Shown: positions 44,724 to 56,700 of the stretch, piece by piece
Position numbering within the stretch: the first letter of the stretch is position 1
How the letters are laid out: the number at the start of each line of letters is the position of its first letter
From: Theristus sp. LFF4_11
Lineage: Eukaryota > Nematoda > Chromadorea > Monhysterida > Xyalidae
NCBI GenBank assembly: GCA_030248135.1
Contig: JASANC010003080.1
Location: forward strand, 1-64,000
DNA length: 64,000 nt
Direction of reading: 5' to 3'
Notes under the pieces: generated by a model
Seen by the model: only the letters and a program-made list of their open reading frames with translations
Databases searched by the model: none
What the model was told of the DNA's origin: nothing
Program-made: the position numbers and the translations under genes

Positions 44724-46734
44724 TTAAACCGGAATATGTTCATTGATGCGCTGCAACGCCAGAAAATGCTCGATGTTCCGGGCGCGGTTGCAACCGTCCT
44801 GTTTGCAGAAGCATCGGAACACGAACTCAATCGCGTCGTAGGTTGTGAACTTCTGGAAGAAAAATGCTTGCCGCTAAACGAGTCGCCAAGTTTAATGTTA
44901 CGCGTTTAATGTGAGCATATACATTCGAACTCTAAATTATACAGGTAATCAGCTGATTGATTGGTGATCACGTGATGCATGCCTTTTGTGCAGCACAGAC
45001 TCCGCCTCCACACCGCATTGCCTGCACAGAAAGCATGCATCACGTGTTCGCCAACAAATCAGCTGATTGCCTATAATGTACATAATGTATATAACGCCAC
45101 CCCCCCAAGTGACGGCGAGGGCATTGGCCCGCGCGGGACAATCACCGTTGATTTCCGTGCCTACATCGGAGAATGGTGCCTTAATCGCGGGTTTCTGTGA
45201 TACACCGCTGGATAAACTTGGAATCACATGGGGAACCGGGTCTTCCCTGTTCTGAGGAACGATAAACTAAAACAAAAAATGCAGTTCCGAACCTCCAGAA
45301 CGCACGCGGACAAAATTTTGAACCCGCCGTCAGGCGACGACTGCGCAATCAACGGATCGTACAGCGACGTCGTTTCCTCGACTAGAAAATGGTGTTTTTT
45401 TTTGAAAAATTTGACGCAAACGAAAACGTTAAAAACGTGGTTTATGGACAGATTGCACAAATTGAAAGTAATTTTATTTTAATTTCGTTTCGTCTGTCGT
45501 GCACGTGCATAACAGACTTTCAGTTTGGTTTACTCCTGCACGTGTATTTTTTGAAAGGATCACCAATCCGCATGTGTGCGAGAGTTTCTTCATGTCATGG
45601 CAAGCGCAAGCGCATGCATGACTTCATTCCGATCCAACACGTTTGACAAAAAATACTATATACAGTATGTTCGTTGAAGCCTGCCATTTTTTTCGCTGAA
45701 ATGATTTGCTCGCAAAACACAAAAGAAACGGCAAATCGCCGTTGCACGAAAAGAGCCAACAAATGAGGAGTGTTTGATTTGCTTCGTTCTTTCTTGCCAG
45801 TCGTTCAAAGTTCTGCATAAGCTGTATTTTACAAATAAAAAGTGGCAGGTTTAAACAAGCAAGCTTCACTATACAGTAAACACGTACACTTTCCAACGCC
45901 ATACAACGCTGCGTCCTCGCTATAACGGGGCACATCAACGCTCAACACGCAATATTCGCAATCTGGGCAGTTGATCAAACGTGCGTCCTGAAGTGGCCGT
46001 GTTTGCTTCATCAATGCTTATAATATTTTAATTTGGTGCTGCGACTCAATGCGCGCACATGTTTCATGCGCGAGGCGGGAATTCAAAATTGGTAAGTGAT
46101 CCGAGTCCCTGAGCTACGGTTGAATCACTGGGGCCATTTCGAATTGCCGCGCGTCAAGCCGGAAATCGATTTCCTTTTTTGCGTCTGGATTAAGAGAGGT
46201 AGCACCTGGATGGCACACGTAAACTCCTAGTCCTAGCCTTAGAATCCTACGTACGTACATGTACAGTATAGCCGTGGTGTATGATCTTATATTTTGGTCC
46301 CGGAACTTTAATGCGCGCATAGATGGATAAGCAGTCTCATACATGACGCGGGAATTAAAAATTGGTAAAGTGATCCGAGTCTCCTAAATAAGGCCGGGTC
46401 ACTTAGGCTATTCTGAATTACCAAATAAAGATTGAAACTAGTTTCCTTTTACGTCTACAACCGCATTGAGTCGCAGGTCTTAAAGAAAAGCTAATAGTGT
46501 ACTTATAATACAAGTAAATATCCACAGAGTAGTGTACACTTGTAGATATAATACAAGTTATAGCCGTATAGTAGTACACGGCCTGTTAAATGATGGGGAC
46601 TTTGTGTATACTTGATATGCACGCCGACTGATGTTGTATGTGTTATCATAGCAGAGCAGCGCATTCAGTCCGGTGCTTGTTGCTGCCAGTATTGCGCACA
46701 TGAGCAGTACGGTCATACCGTCACACTTGGCCAT
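44724..46734 (-). CDS. Small secreted Ly6/ET-module-like protein, paralogue 3 (most diverged)
   Basis: Four exons: 46734-46612, 45987-45888, 45381-45293 and 44852-44724, total 146 residues, intron phases 0, 1 and 0 as in the other two. The signal peptide is TVLLMCAILAATSTGLNA with the first cysteine LLCYD. Later exons give LINCPDCEYCVLS, SSPDGGFKILSAC and FRCFCKQDGCNRARN with tail EHFLALQRINEHI. The conserved 'NCPxCxxC', 'GFxx...C' and 'CxCKxxGCNxARN' define the family. Introns are longer than in paralogues 1 and 2 because of MITEs at 44920-45080 and 45660-45872. Confidence 0.8.
44920..45080. mobile_element. TCAGCTGA hairpin MITE in paralogue 3 intron 3
   Basis: TTCGAACTCTAAATTATACA at the left; the arms share CAGCTGATT and CACGTGATGCATGC / GCATGCATCACGTG. 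The right end (GCCTATAATGTACAT) is altered. Confidence 0.75.
45660..45872. mobile_element. MITE with CCTGCCATTTTTTTCGCTGA ends in paralogue 3 intron 2
   Basis: TATGTTCGTTGAAGCCTGCC and AAAAGTGGCAGGTTTAAACA form the inverted ends, with GCTCGCAAAACACAAAAG inside the left arm. Its right end lies 15 bp from the exon at 45888-45987. Confidence 0.65.
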
Positions 46735-47211
46735 GTTTGTTGTTGCGATTTGCGAATATTGCAATATCGATTCGTATCTTCACAAGTGTTAGAAGAATGC
46801 AAAGGTCTCCAGAGAATGTTCTGAAAAAATATCCATGTACTGAACAAGCGAAAAAACGCTACATTAAGTTGTTGATCAACAGCCTGGTTTGTTGACTAGC
46901 TGCGTCCCATGTGTTAGACCGGTATGTGTTTGAAAAGGATAGCTATGCAATATAGTGTGTTTGGTAAAAAAGCGTTTTTCACAAAAAAATTGTGCGAAAA
47001 ACGAGAGATCGAGACGTTAAGAACTGTGTATACGGTAACTCAATGCGTGCTTTCTTGCCACAATCACCTGCTTTTTCATATCACAATTAAAAATCTCGTT
47101 ATCCAAATGTTAAGCGTTCTAAATGCTCTGATCAAAAGGTCGCCTTTTAACAAAATCAATCCAACGTTTCTATTTTTTAATTAAAAAATCTCCATGTGGA
47201 TGTAAGTTTGG
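46735..47211. other. 5' flank of paralogue 3
   Basis: No gene is seen. It begins where the third duplication part ends, at about 46830, and should contain the promoter of paralogue 3, but I recognise no regulatory motif. Confidence 0.35.
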
Positions 47212-47478
47212 TACGGTATGGCCGAGTAAACATGACAGCTGTTTTCAGGGTTCAAGGAGCGCACGAAATTTGAATGAAAGCAAAAAGACGTTCAGAAACC
47301 CAATTGTGTGTCAAATTTGACGTGTTTTTTTAACTAATGGATTCTTCGTGCTATTATGTTCATTCTTATTCCCTTGCACACATGATTGGAAGTTATGTTG
47401 GCATTCTTGAAAAAGACAACTCCTGGTCTACGCCTGATCCCGCCTTGATGGACTGCCTTATTTATTCGGCCATACTGT
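47212..47478 (+). mobile_element. GTATGGCCGATTAAAC-family MITE, complete copy
   Basis: CGGTATGGCCGAGTAAACAT to TTATTCGGCCATACTG with TA at both sides. It contains the full internal order including CCTGATCCCGCCTTGATGGA. An ORF (47337-47669) crosses its end and is not a gene. Confidence 0.85.
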
Positions 47479-48303
47479 ACATGTATGTACGAGTGCCATG
47501 TGCGCACTCGAACACACGTGAAAACGAGCGTAAACACATCAGACGGATTTTCAAAGCTGCTCCAGTAGTACATGGCACAATGCACTGGGAAATTTTTTTC
47601 GGCACTGTTTTTTTAATTGTCCACTCGGCATGGATCGGTCGCTTTTTAAGCAATAATTCTAGATTTTAATGTCAGTTTTTGCTTTGCGGGCTGCTACGGT
47701 CTGACACCGCGAGGGTTGGGCACTGTTTTTGCGGTTTTTTGCCCGGTAAGCGAAGATCGCGGCGACGCCGGGCTCGTCAGGTTCGACCGTACGCAGTTTC
47801 AAAAATGTTTCGTGTGCCAAAGGTGGTAATGCCAGCACGAAACATCAGTCAGCTTTCGTTTTTCACAAATATGCCCGGATTGGCTTGTGGCCGCGCATAC
47901 AAAATATGCGAAAAAAGATTTTTAACGCACAAATATTCCTAGATTTATAAAAAAATATTTCTAGATGAAAAATTACTTTAGGTTCTAGATAAACAATCCA
48001 AGTTTATATCTGTTCTAAAACAACAATGGTTTTTAACTTATTATCATTGGTAATTGCTTGCTGACGCTTCACGGTTACCGTGTGGCACTTAAAGATTTTT
48101 CACCACTAGTTAGTTACAGTATGTACAATGAACAAGCCACCGCATATGTTAAGAATCTTTGAACACTTCAAAAGAAACCCTCAAAGGGCCAGCATAGTGA
48201 ATGAATCAACATAAAGCTCTCCACATGTTTACAATAGAGAGGCTTCACAAAAACATCACCTGGTCTGATAATACTGCGTCATCAGAACACACTGGAACAA
48301 CTA

Positions 48304-49062
48304 CACGGTGATCAGGAAAAAAACGTCAATTTTTAAAACGCTTCGATCTCGCCGACTGCATTAATGGCTGAAGCTGAAATTTGCACCACTTACACAATAG
48401 TCCTTTACACCCCATTTGTTATGGAAAAATTTCAGCTAAAAATGCTGACTCTGTTAGACACAACGGTACTTTTATGCAAAATTTTACATTTTCACTGTTT
48501 TTTTAACATTTCCAAGCATGCAGATACACGTCATCATCATCATCATTCAATTGTTCTTCTGCCAATATCACATCGTTTTCCTGTTTTCACCGTCATCTGC
48601 TCCATAATTTTAATTCTTGTTTTAGTTGCGTTGAATATGTCCACTGTTGAGCAGATCAACAGTGACCAGCCGTTTCATCGCAAAGTTCTGGAAAGCTTCA
48701 GGCATCGCAAGCGGTCATTGAAAACTACAGTGGACTTATTGAACCGTTTAAGCAGCTAAAACAAGACAATTATGGAGCTGATGACAGTGAAACAGAAGAC
48801 AATGAATGATATTGCCAGAAGAAAACTTGAAAGATGACGATGTCGCGTATTGCGATGCTTGAAAATGTAAAAAAAATTTAACTTTTGGACAAAAGTGCCT
48901 TTGTGCCCAACAGAGTTAGTATTTTTGGCTGAAATGTTTGAACAATAATCGGGCGCAAAAGACTATATAGTAAGTGGTGAAAATTTTTGCTTCAGCCATT
49001 AATGCATGCGCAGTCGCGAGCTCGAAGTGTTTTAAAAATTGACGTTTTTTCTCAGCACCCTG
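48304..49062. mobile_element. 759-bp TIR element, mariner-like ends
   Basis: The left end CACGGTGATCAGGAAAAAAA and the right end TTTTTTCTCAGCACCCTG are inverted and flanked by TA. Similarity continues inward for about 80 bp (AATTTTTAAAACGCTTCGAT against GAAGTGTTTTAAAAATT; CATTAATGGCTGAAG against CTTCAGCCATTAATG). It carries one ORF (48364-48759, plus) that begins inside the left repeat. No transposase signature (D,D34D/E) is visible in the ORF. Confidence 0.8.
48364..48759 (+). CDS. 131-codon ORF inside the TIR element, function unknown
   Basis: The ORF starts within the left terminal repeat (MAEAEICTT) and continues through a His run (RHHHHH), a hydrophobic stretch VICSIILILVLVALN that could span a membrane, and a basic C-terminus (FRHRKRSLKTTVDLLN). 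No domain is recognised. It may be a captured fragment of host coding sequence or a chance open frame; the membrane-like stretch and length are the only support. Confidence 0.25.
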   Translation: MAEAEICTTYTIVLYTPFVMEKFQLKMLTLLDTTVLLCKILHFHCFFNISKHADTRHHHHHSIVLLPISHRFPVFTVICSIILILVLVALNMSTVEQINSDQPFHRKVLESFRHRKRSLKTTVDLLNRLSS

Positions 49063-50029
49063 TACAATGAAAACGCGCTATGACGCCTATAACGCGACAC
49101 TGTAAGTGAAGCCAGTAAGACACCAGACGTGATCTGGCGATGATAACTGAACTAAAACAGAGATTTTAAAGTTAAATGAGTTGTTCCGCGTGTTGAATGA
49201 AAAACAGTGTTGAATTTAAAAAAAAATGAAAAAAATGAGGAAATCAAACTAAAAAGGAATTACAATTTTTAAATATTTTTCAATTAGATCTTTAGTATGA
49301 AAAAATGTGAACTTTTACCACGAGATGCCTGGAGGACATCCTGTTTGGCTTTCAAAAGTGTATGTTTTCGGCCTTTTCAAAACCAAAACTAATTATCAAG
49401 AAAACATCTTGCTTTTCTGAAACGTGGCATTTGCAGTCCAGAATTGAATTCCTTCACATCGCAACTCTATTGCTATGAATGCAAACAATTCTAAATACCG
49501 TTATCTAATCACTTGAGTTTTTCAGTTCTTAGATGAAACAGCTGTTTTCGATCCTAGAAGTTTTTCATACGTCATTCATATGAGTACTGTATGTATGTAC
49601 AGTTTATATAATGTACAAAAACAACTAATCCATCCGTATTGCTTGTGCATACGGGCTTATCTAATACATATGCACATATATAAGATGTATGTACTTACAT
49701 TGCATGTGCATGTGTAGCCAAAGCATATGTACAGTCCTTTACTGTACCGTACTCGTTCAGAAAAAGTTCAATCGTCAGATTTTGATTTTTTTCTGCTTCG
49801 GATAGAGTGACACATTTGAAATAAGCCCCACTATATGGAATCGAAAGTTTTTCAAAACATGCGTGTTTTTAAACTTGAACTGCACACTGAAAAGAATACC
49901 TGCTCATCAGCAATGTACGGAACAAATTCGATAAGCAACCATTGGTATGTACATATGTAGGTAAAAAAAGTCTTGGGCTAAACGCACGTCAATCATCGTA
50001 TTCGATAAGCAACCATTGGTGTGTACATA
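49063..50029. other. Gene-poor stretch with short direct repeat
   Basis: Nothing coding is seen. The segment 49929-50000 (ATAAGCAACCATTGG ... CACGTCAATCATCGTA) is repeated at 50003-50293, where the second copy is split by an element. Confidence 0.5.
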
Positions 50030-50253
50030 AAGTGGCGGCCAAAAATTTGGAAACCACTGCGTGGAACCATATCGCGCATTTTTGCGTTATTACTATGCAC
50101 ATTAGCAAATATTTTTGATTTCTGGAACAAGATATTGTTGCGTTCATAAAAACAAAGCTAGCATGTGTTGGGAAAAAACGCACAATAAAAGCACGCCTAT
50201 ACCACCGCACACACACGCGCGCATGGGTGTTTCCAAACTTTTGGCCGCCACTG
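50030..50253. mobile_element. Tc1-like MITE with GTGGCGGCCAAAA ends
   Basis: AAGTGGCGGCCAAAAATTTG at the left and CAAACTTTTGGCCGCCACTG at the right, flanked by TA. The CAGTGGCGGCCAAAAGTTTG terminus is characteristic of Tc1-like elements. The 224-bp interior is too short for a transposase. Removing it restores the second copy of a 72-bp direct repeat. Confidence 0.85.
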
Positions 50254-50733
50254 TATGTAAAAAAGTCGTGGGCTACACGCACGTCAATCATCGTACTTCC
50301 TTTTTATTTGAATAAAATCCTTTTATCGTTTTATGCGGTACCGCGGCGGTACCTTTCTCAGCAACAATGGCACGAACAACGAACAAACGAAACAAATGCG
50401 CCGCACAACCAATCATCTTGCGCAAAGAAACGCACAAAAAAATCAGATACAGTGACTGGCTGCAAATCATTAGATCATCACTAATCAGTGCACTTGAATC
50501 TTTGTGGTCAAACGCTAAAACAACAATAAAAAACAACAGCACAAAGTCACCAAAATCAGAAACAAGAAAGGAAGCTGGGTTCTTTTGCTTGTTTGTTTCC
50601 CGGGCGTCGAATACGTCGCAATATCAAATTTAGCTGTTCAAACGTTCATTTGTGCTTTTTGCGAAGTCATGACACACACATCAAATGGGACTCCACCAAT
50701 TTTGTTCATGTTTTTGTTCTTTTTTTCTGTTTA

Positions 50734-53700
50734 TCAAATGTTCAACTTTTGTTTCTTCTTTTTGCGATTGTGTTTCTCGCCCGATCGCTTCACGCGACCC
50801 ACTCGTATGCCGAGCTGTTTCATGCGCGTTTTCGAGGCACGCTGCTGATTGGCCGATTCCAGCGTGCCAATGGCGTCCAATGATTGGCCGCCAGCGGTCG
50901 CTACGCTCACCTGAACCGAAAAACAAAACGTGTACAGCACGTTGATTGGACGGTAGAGAAGTGATGTACATATACAGTCGAATTGCAAATCAGAGGCAAC
51001 CAGCTGATTGGCTGCTCGGCTGCTGCTTTCGAGTTTGTCTCACTGATTGGTCCAACAACGCAACTCGATCCCGCCAATCAGCGTAAGTGTCAGATTCAAA
51101 ACACGCACAATACAAACTTCATACATATCGACGTCGATTTGTTTTACAGTATGCCTAGGTGGTGGTGAAAATTGTATTTTCGTGTACAGTCTAACTCTGT
51201 AACATAACCGACTAGCTGATTAGTTGATGTCTGGATTCAATGCAAACCAATTTCCGCCTCCACACCAATGAGCGTTTCGCAAAGCAAAGGTTAGAGTGGT
51301 AGCGACCACTGCATTGTTACTAAGCTTATCCACCAGAAGTATCCTATATTTCTTCTTACAACAATTTATATCAGTGCTGTAAATTTCAACACCTTGTAGT
51401 GGCAAAGTTAAGTTGCGATTATTAGTAGTTATAATACCAGTGACAAAGATGTGGCCCCTTTCCAGTGGCAAAGTTGACCAAGTACCGTATCCTATTCCAA
51501 TCATCACTAATTTCAGCGATAAACCACTGCTGATAAACAGTGACACGATTAGCTGCAGTAACCTTTACGGCTAACAAGACCTCCATAAAAGTTAAAATAT
51601 CTGTCTGTCTCTGGAGCATTGGCAGACGGGATAGGTGCAAGAAAAGAGCGGACGCTCGCGAAATGTCACTCATTTCAATTTGAAAACTGTTGCCAAAAAT
51701 GCCATGCAAAAAGATTGAAGATAGTTATCAATGATAACAATGATAATAGTTATCAGTGATAGTTAATCAACGGACAGACAACCTTTACAGCTCCGTGTGG
51801 GTGGACGATACAATCAGAAAACAAGTCAATATCGTCAGAATTACACACTCATACGAAGCCAAGTTACCATTTACCACCGTGAACGAAGAGGAATAAATGA
51901 AACGTGAAGGAAAGTTCGAGTTCGGAAAACTGAGTAAGTTACAGTAAATGCAAAAGAAATGACTGAGATAAATTAGCAAAAAAGACAACTGAGCACAGGG
52001 TGAAATGGCGTGAAATGGTTCTACGGAATGGCCTAGTGAACATGACAGCGTTTTCAGGGTGCAAGGAGCGCGCGAAATTTGAATGAAATGAAAAAGACGT
52101 TCAGAAACCCAATTATATGTCAAATTTGACGCATTGTTTTAAACTAACTGATTCCTCGTGCCATTCTGTTCATTCTTTCGCCCTTACTTTGGAAGAAAGT
52201 TGATTCAACAACACCACAAACCATTGAGCCGGTGGGATACTTTGTGTCGTTCGACTGCGTTGGTAGCGGCACACGGAGCAATGCATTCAGGCGATTTTGC
52301 AGCGATTTGATGTGTCTACGGTCCTCGTGGATGGCGTCGTCGTCGTCGCTGAAGAAAAAAGAAACTAGCCAACTGAAGTAACATGCGCTCATTTGTGAAA
52401 CTGCCGAAACGCAACTAGCTGAGTAGCTTGGGCGTGCGCTTGAAAGCGTTGAAAAGATCTGATCACCGCATATAGGCGACATACAAACCAAATTTTTTTT
52501 GTTACTTCAAAACAGACGTCCGTTTTCACTCGTATGTGCACCATTAAAGGCGTCATATCCAAGCGTACGGCCATCGGACTAGCACTCTCACCACGCAAAC
52601 TACTAACCAGTTTTCAGGTGCATTCATGAAACAGTATTTAGTGAGCGCGTAGCTATGTTTTAACACTGAAATTGTCACTAAATATTGTTTCGCGAACGCC
52701 GCTTCAGTCGCCTCACCTTCGTGCGCCCGCCTCCAACTCGATGTCCGCCTGCTGCGCAGCGCGTCGCATCCAATGATCGTGCGCTGTCCGCTTTCGAACG
52801 CGATGCTGCCATGCGCACAGTTCCGTCGCCGCTCGAACGCGCTCACGAACCGCCCGCATGATGCGGGCGCCTTTCGAAGGCATCGGCAGCAGTGAGAGAT
52901 CGCTGCCTGAAATGGGTTGTGCTTGTGCAAAACTGTTGAGCTCAATAACTAAAGGCAGTCAATCAGCTGATTGGTTGGGCTAGCAATCACGTGATGCATG
53001 CCGTCTGGTGCAGGCATATTGCTGCGGGGCGGGGGTGGAGTCTCAGCGCTGCACAGAACGCATGCATCGCGTGACCACCAGCCAATCAATCAGCTGATTG
53101 ATCGCCTATTATATTAAGAGGATCAAATGTAGACCAAATTGAAGTGTGACGTGACTGAATCAACGCACTTCGATTCAAGTTGTGACAGATGCGTTTGTAG
53201 AACGACGCGTCCTGCGGGTCAACGAGCATCACGCTGATTCCGGTCTGCGCGGCGCGCGCCGTTCGACCGCTGCGGTGAACGTAAACCTGAATGCGAAAAA
53301 AAGTTTAAAAAAAACAAAAAAAAAACAAAAAACAGGTTTCTTATTTTCTGGAAAAATTTGATTTTTCCTGCTGCATCTCCTTTTTTGAAATAGAACCAGA
53401 AAAAAGTCACGCGCCAAACGTTCCGACTCTTCAGCACCATTCATGGAGTACGAAGCGCCAGCGTCACTTCACGCGGCACGACGCTTTGCTCCACTCGCAT
53501 TCATGAAGTAAACTACAGCGTAGCGCCATCTTTTGAAGCACGCGCGCATTCACGCACGCATTCACGCTGTAGCGCTAGCAGCGCGGTTTCCGCATGAATG
53601 ATGAAGTGAAGCGCCCGTTCATGAATGGGGCTTTCATAGATAGGCATTTGTCAGGTCGGAGTCAGACAATATTGGATTCCTGAGAACCGGCGAGGAAAGC

Positions 53701-56700
53701 TAGGCATCAAAAAAGCAACAAAGAATTCAAAAACGTAAAAAATTCACCTCGGCCGTTTTCGGCACTTGATAGTGGACGACATGCCGGATTCGGCGAATGT
53801 CCAGGCCGCGCGCCGCCACATCGGTCGCAAGGAGAATGGAGCGTTCCTGGGCTGCAAAGTTTGGAGAGCGAAAATACGGAAAAAAGAAACAGCGACCATA
53901 AAACCAACCAAGTTGCAGAATGGCTGCCGACGCTGCCTTTGCCCAAGGGCGTTGGGTAAGGATAAAAAGTGGACAACAAACAAACAACAACAACAACCAA
54001 GTTGCAGGATGGGGCTCTCCGCATTTCGCCCAAAAACCAACAACCAAAGACAACAAAAAAACAACAACCGCAGACAGCAAAACTACCAGCGCACCAACCA
54101 GCAAAGCGCTCCAAGTTCTTCAGTCGCTGCTTCTGGTGCATGCGCGCGTGCAACACCAACGGCGCTGTGGGGAGCAGCAGAGCGAGTAAACTGTGCAACC
54201 GGCGGGTGCAGTCGATCGAGTTGGTGAACACCAACGTGCGTCCGGGATACTGGTGCACGAAGTAACAGAGTGCGGCGTCCTATAACGTTTTTTTCTAAGG
54301 AGTAAGGACGGAGCATTTTTTGGCATATTTTCATTGTGTGACCTTACACGCAGTCACAAACAAACACACTGGCACATATCACACTGACGAATGCGTGCCA
54401 GTGCAATACCACCGCATGTGTGCCTGTGCGTTGGTTTGTGAACACCAACGTGCGTCCGGGGTACTGGTGCACGAAGTAGCAGAGTGCGGCGTCCTATAAT
54501 GTTTTTTTTCTGGGGATGGCGCATTTTCTCGAATGTTTTTCAGTGTGCAATGTTGCACGCAGTCATTAACAACAAACACACTGGCAAACATCACGCTGAA
54601 GAACGCGCGACAGTACAAGACCGCACATGTGCCAGTGCGTTTGTTCGCGTCGAGACCGACCGCGCAATTACCGTATTCCATTGTGCCATAGTTTTTTGAC
54701 AACTAACAAGCGACCAATCAACACAGCCGAATTCAAAAGCACAACCAATCACCATCCAACGAGCATCAACCTTGTCCAACAATGAGTCGCAGTTGATTCG
54801 TGCCTCGACCACACTCTCCGCCGTTCCATACTTTCGACTCAAGTCGATCACTTTGTGTTTGTGCGCTCGAACGCCGATCAAGCTTAGTAACTCCTCTAAA
54901 ACAGAAAAAACTTGCAAATAACGGCCAGCGTGCTGATTGGCTGCTACCGGTTTGGCCAATTAGCGCGTCGAAAGTTGACTGTAACCACTCAGATAACCAA
55001 ACAGTCAGCCCAATTAAAAAAGTACTCAGTCAACGAACTTTTGGAATGACCAGAAGCAAAAAATGAAAAAAAGCAAAAAGATCCAAGACCCACCCACAGC
55101 AAACTCACCCAGTTTCTGTTCACTAGTTCGATCTCGAAGCGGTTTGTGGTTGACCGAGCGACGGGGTGCCGGGTGCACGTAGGTCAGGGTGGCCGAGAAG
55201 ACGAACGTCTGCTGTGGTGGTGTTGTGTTTGTTGGCCGTGTTGTTGTTGTGCTTGATATGTTTGTTGGCCGTGTTGTTGTTGTGCTTGATGTGTTTGTTG
55301 GCCTTGTTGTTGTTGTGCTTGATGTGTTTGTTGGCCTTGTTGTTGTTGTGCTTGATATGTTTGTTGGCCTTGTTGTTGTTGTGCTTGACGTGTTTGGTTG
55401 GCTTGTTGTTGTTGTGCTTGATGTGTTTGTTGGCCGTGTTGTTGTTGTGCTTGACGTGTTTGGTTGGCTTGTTGTTGTTGTGCTTGATGTGTTTGCTGAC
55501 ATTGCTGGTGCTGTATTTTTAGGCACTGTTGTTGTGTTTTGTCGCGACGTTGTTGATATTGCGCTGGTTTTGTCGACCGACGCTACCGTTTCTGTTACTG
55601 TGGCTGCATCCGTTGTTGTTGTGCTGCTTGCCATCGTCTCCTCTGCACGAACACCACTGTTGTCTGATTGCGCGCTGTTTTCGCGCACCTTCCGCAGAAT
55701 CATGGACAGTTCTTCGAAGTGACCCTGTTCGGCCATTCGATCCGCTTCGTCGACCACAAGGAAACGCACGGTTTTGGACATTTGCGAGAGGTAAGTGCCT
55801 GGCTCAGCCTGGAATATTGCAAAAATATGGGTAAAATTTTTTGGGGCAAAACGTTCTGCTTGGCTAGTGGTGTCCCAAAGCCAGCTGGCAGAAAAAGAGC
55901 GACTCAACAGACTAAAAGTGCACTGTTTCTCGAAAATTGTGGATTGACTTCAGTCAGAAATGATGAACCGATCGGTTGATTCAGGCACTTTGATTGGTTG
56001 GTTGCTGATCAGACTTGGAGCAACAACGCACGAAAAAAATCAAGGAGCGTTGGATGATAAACGCAAAAGTCATGAGAAATTAAAGTAGCAAATAAAAAAT
56101 TGAAAAAGTAAATGAAAATATTTTTTTACTTTTACCCACCTGCTGCATGAGACACCACAAGCGGCCGGGCGTGGCGACCAGAATCTCTGGCTGATGTTTC
56201 ATCAGACGTTCTTGTTTCTGAACGGACAGTCCACCGACGATCACGGCTGTCTGCAACGGCTTTTCATATTACCGTTTTTTTGTGCTTCTGTTTTGCTCAC
56301 AGATTTGATATCACGTGATGCATCTAACCTGCCTAGGGTTGGTAAAAAACCGGTTTTTTATATTGCCAGGGGAAAAACCGGTTTCTTTTCCGTTTTAAAA
56401 CAATAAAAAACCGAATGCTTCCCAGCTCCTAAACTTTCCAGAACTTGGCATCTTGAACTCAAATTAGGAAATACATCAAAATTAGTGATTTTGAGCAGCA
56501 TAAAATGCTGTTTTCGGGCATACAATCGACCCAATTTGTTATTTTTGCCACCCAATGCTACCCAATTTTTAGTTTCAAATCAAATCAATTTCGCTTTTAT
56601 TGGTTTCCAGGGCAGCACGTTCAATAAATTGAAAACAAAGACTGGGCAGTGACCGTGTAGGTGTGGGAAGCGGGGAGCGACGGTTGCAAGGAGACCGGAT

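Noticed and set aside
51220..51709. Two overlapping minus-strand ORFs of about 100 codons
   Set aside because: They lie inside DDX24 intron 11, in different frames, with no splice sites joining them to the helicase.
52144..52348. Alternative DDX24 C-terminus ending at a MITE-derived stop (52144)
   Set aside because: Reading through exon 11 into the MITE is open, but using the GTTTGT donor at 52221 joins in phase to a Lys-rich exon at 50734-50910 that resembles known DDX24 C-termini.
55166..55722. Plus-strand hydrophobic Val/Leu-rich ORFs of 118 and 177 codons
   Set aside because: They are antisense to the Thr/Ser repeat of DDX24 exon 5, whose helicase frame is secure.
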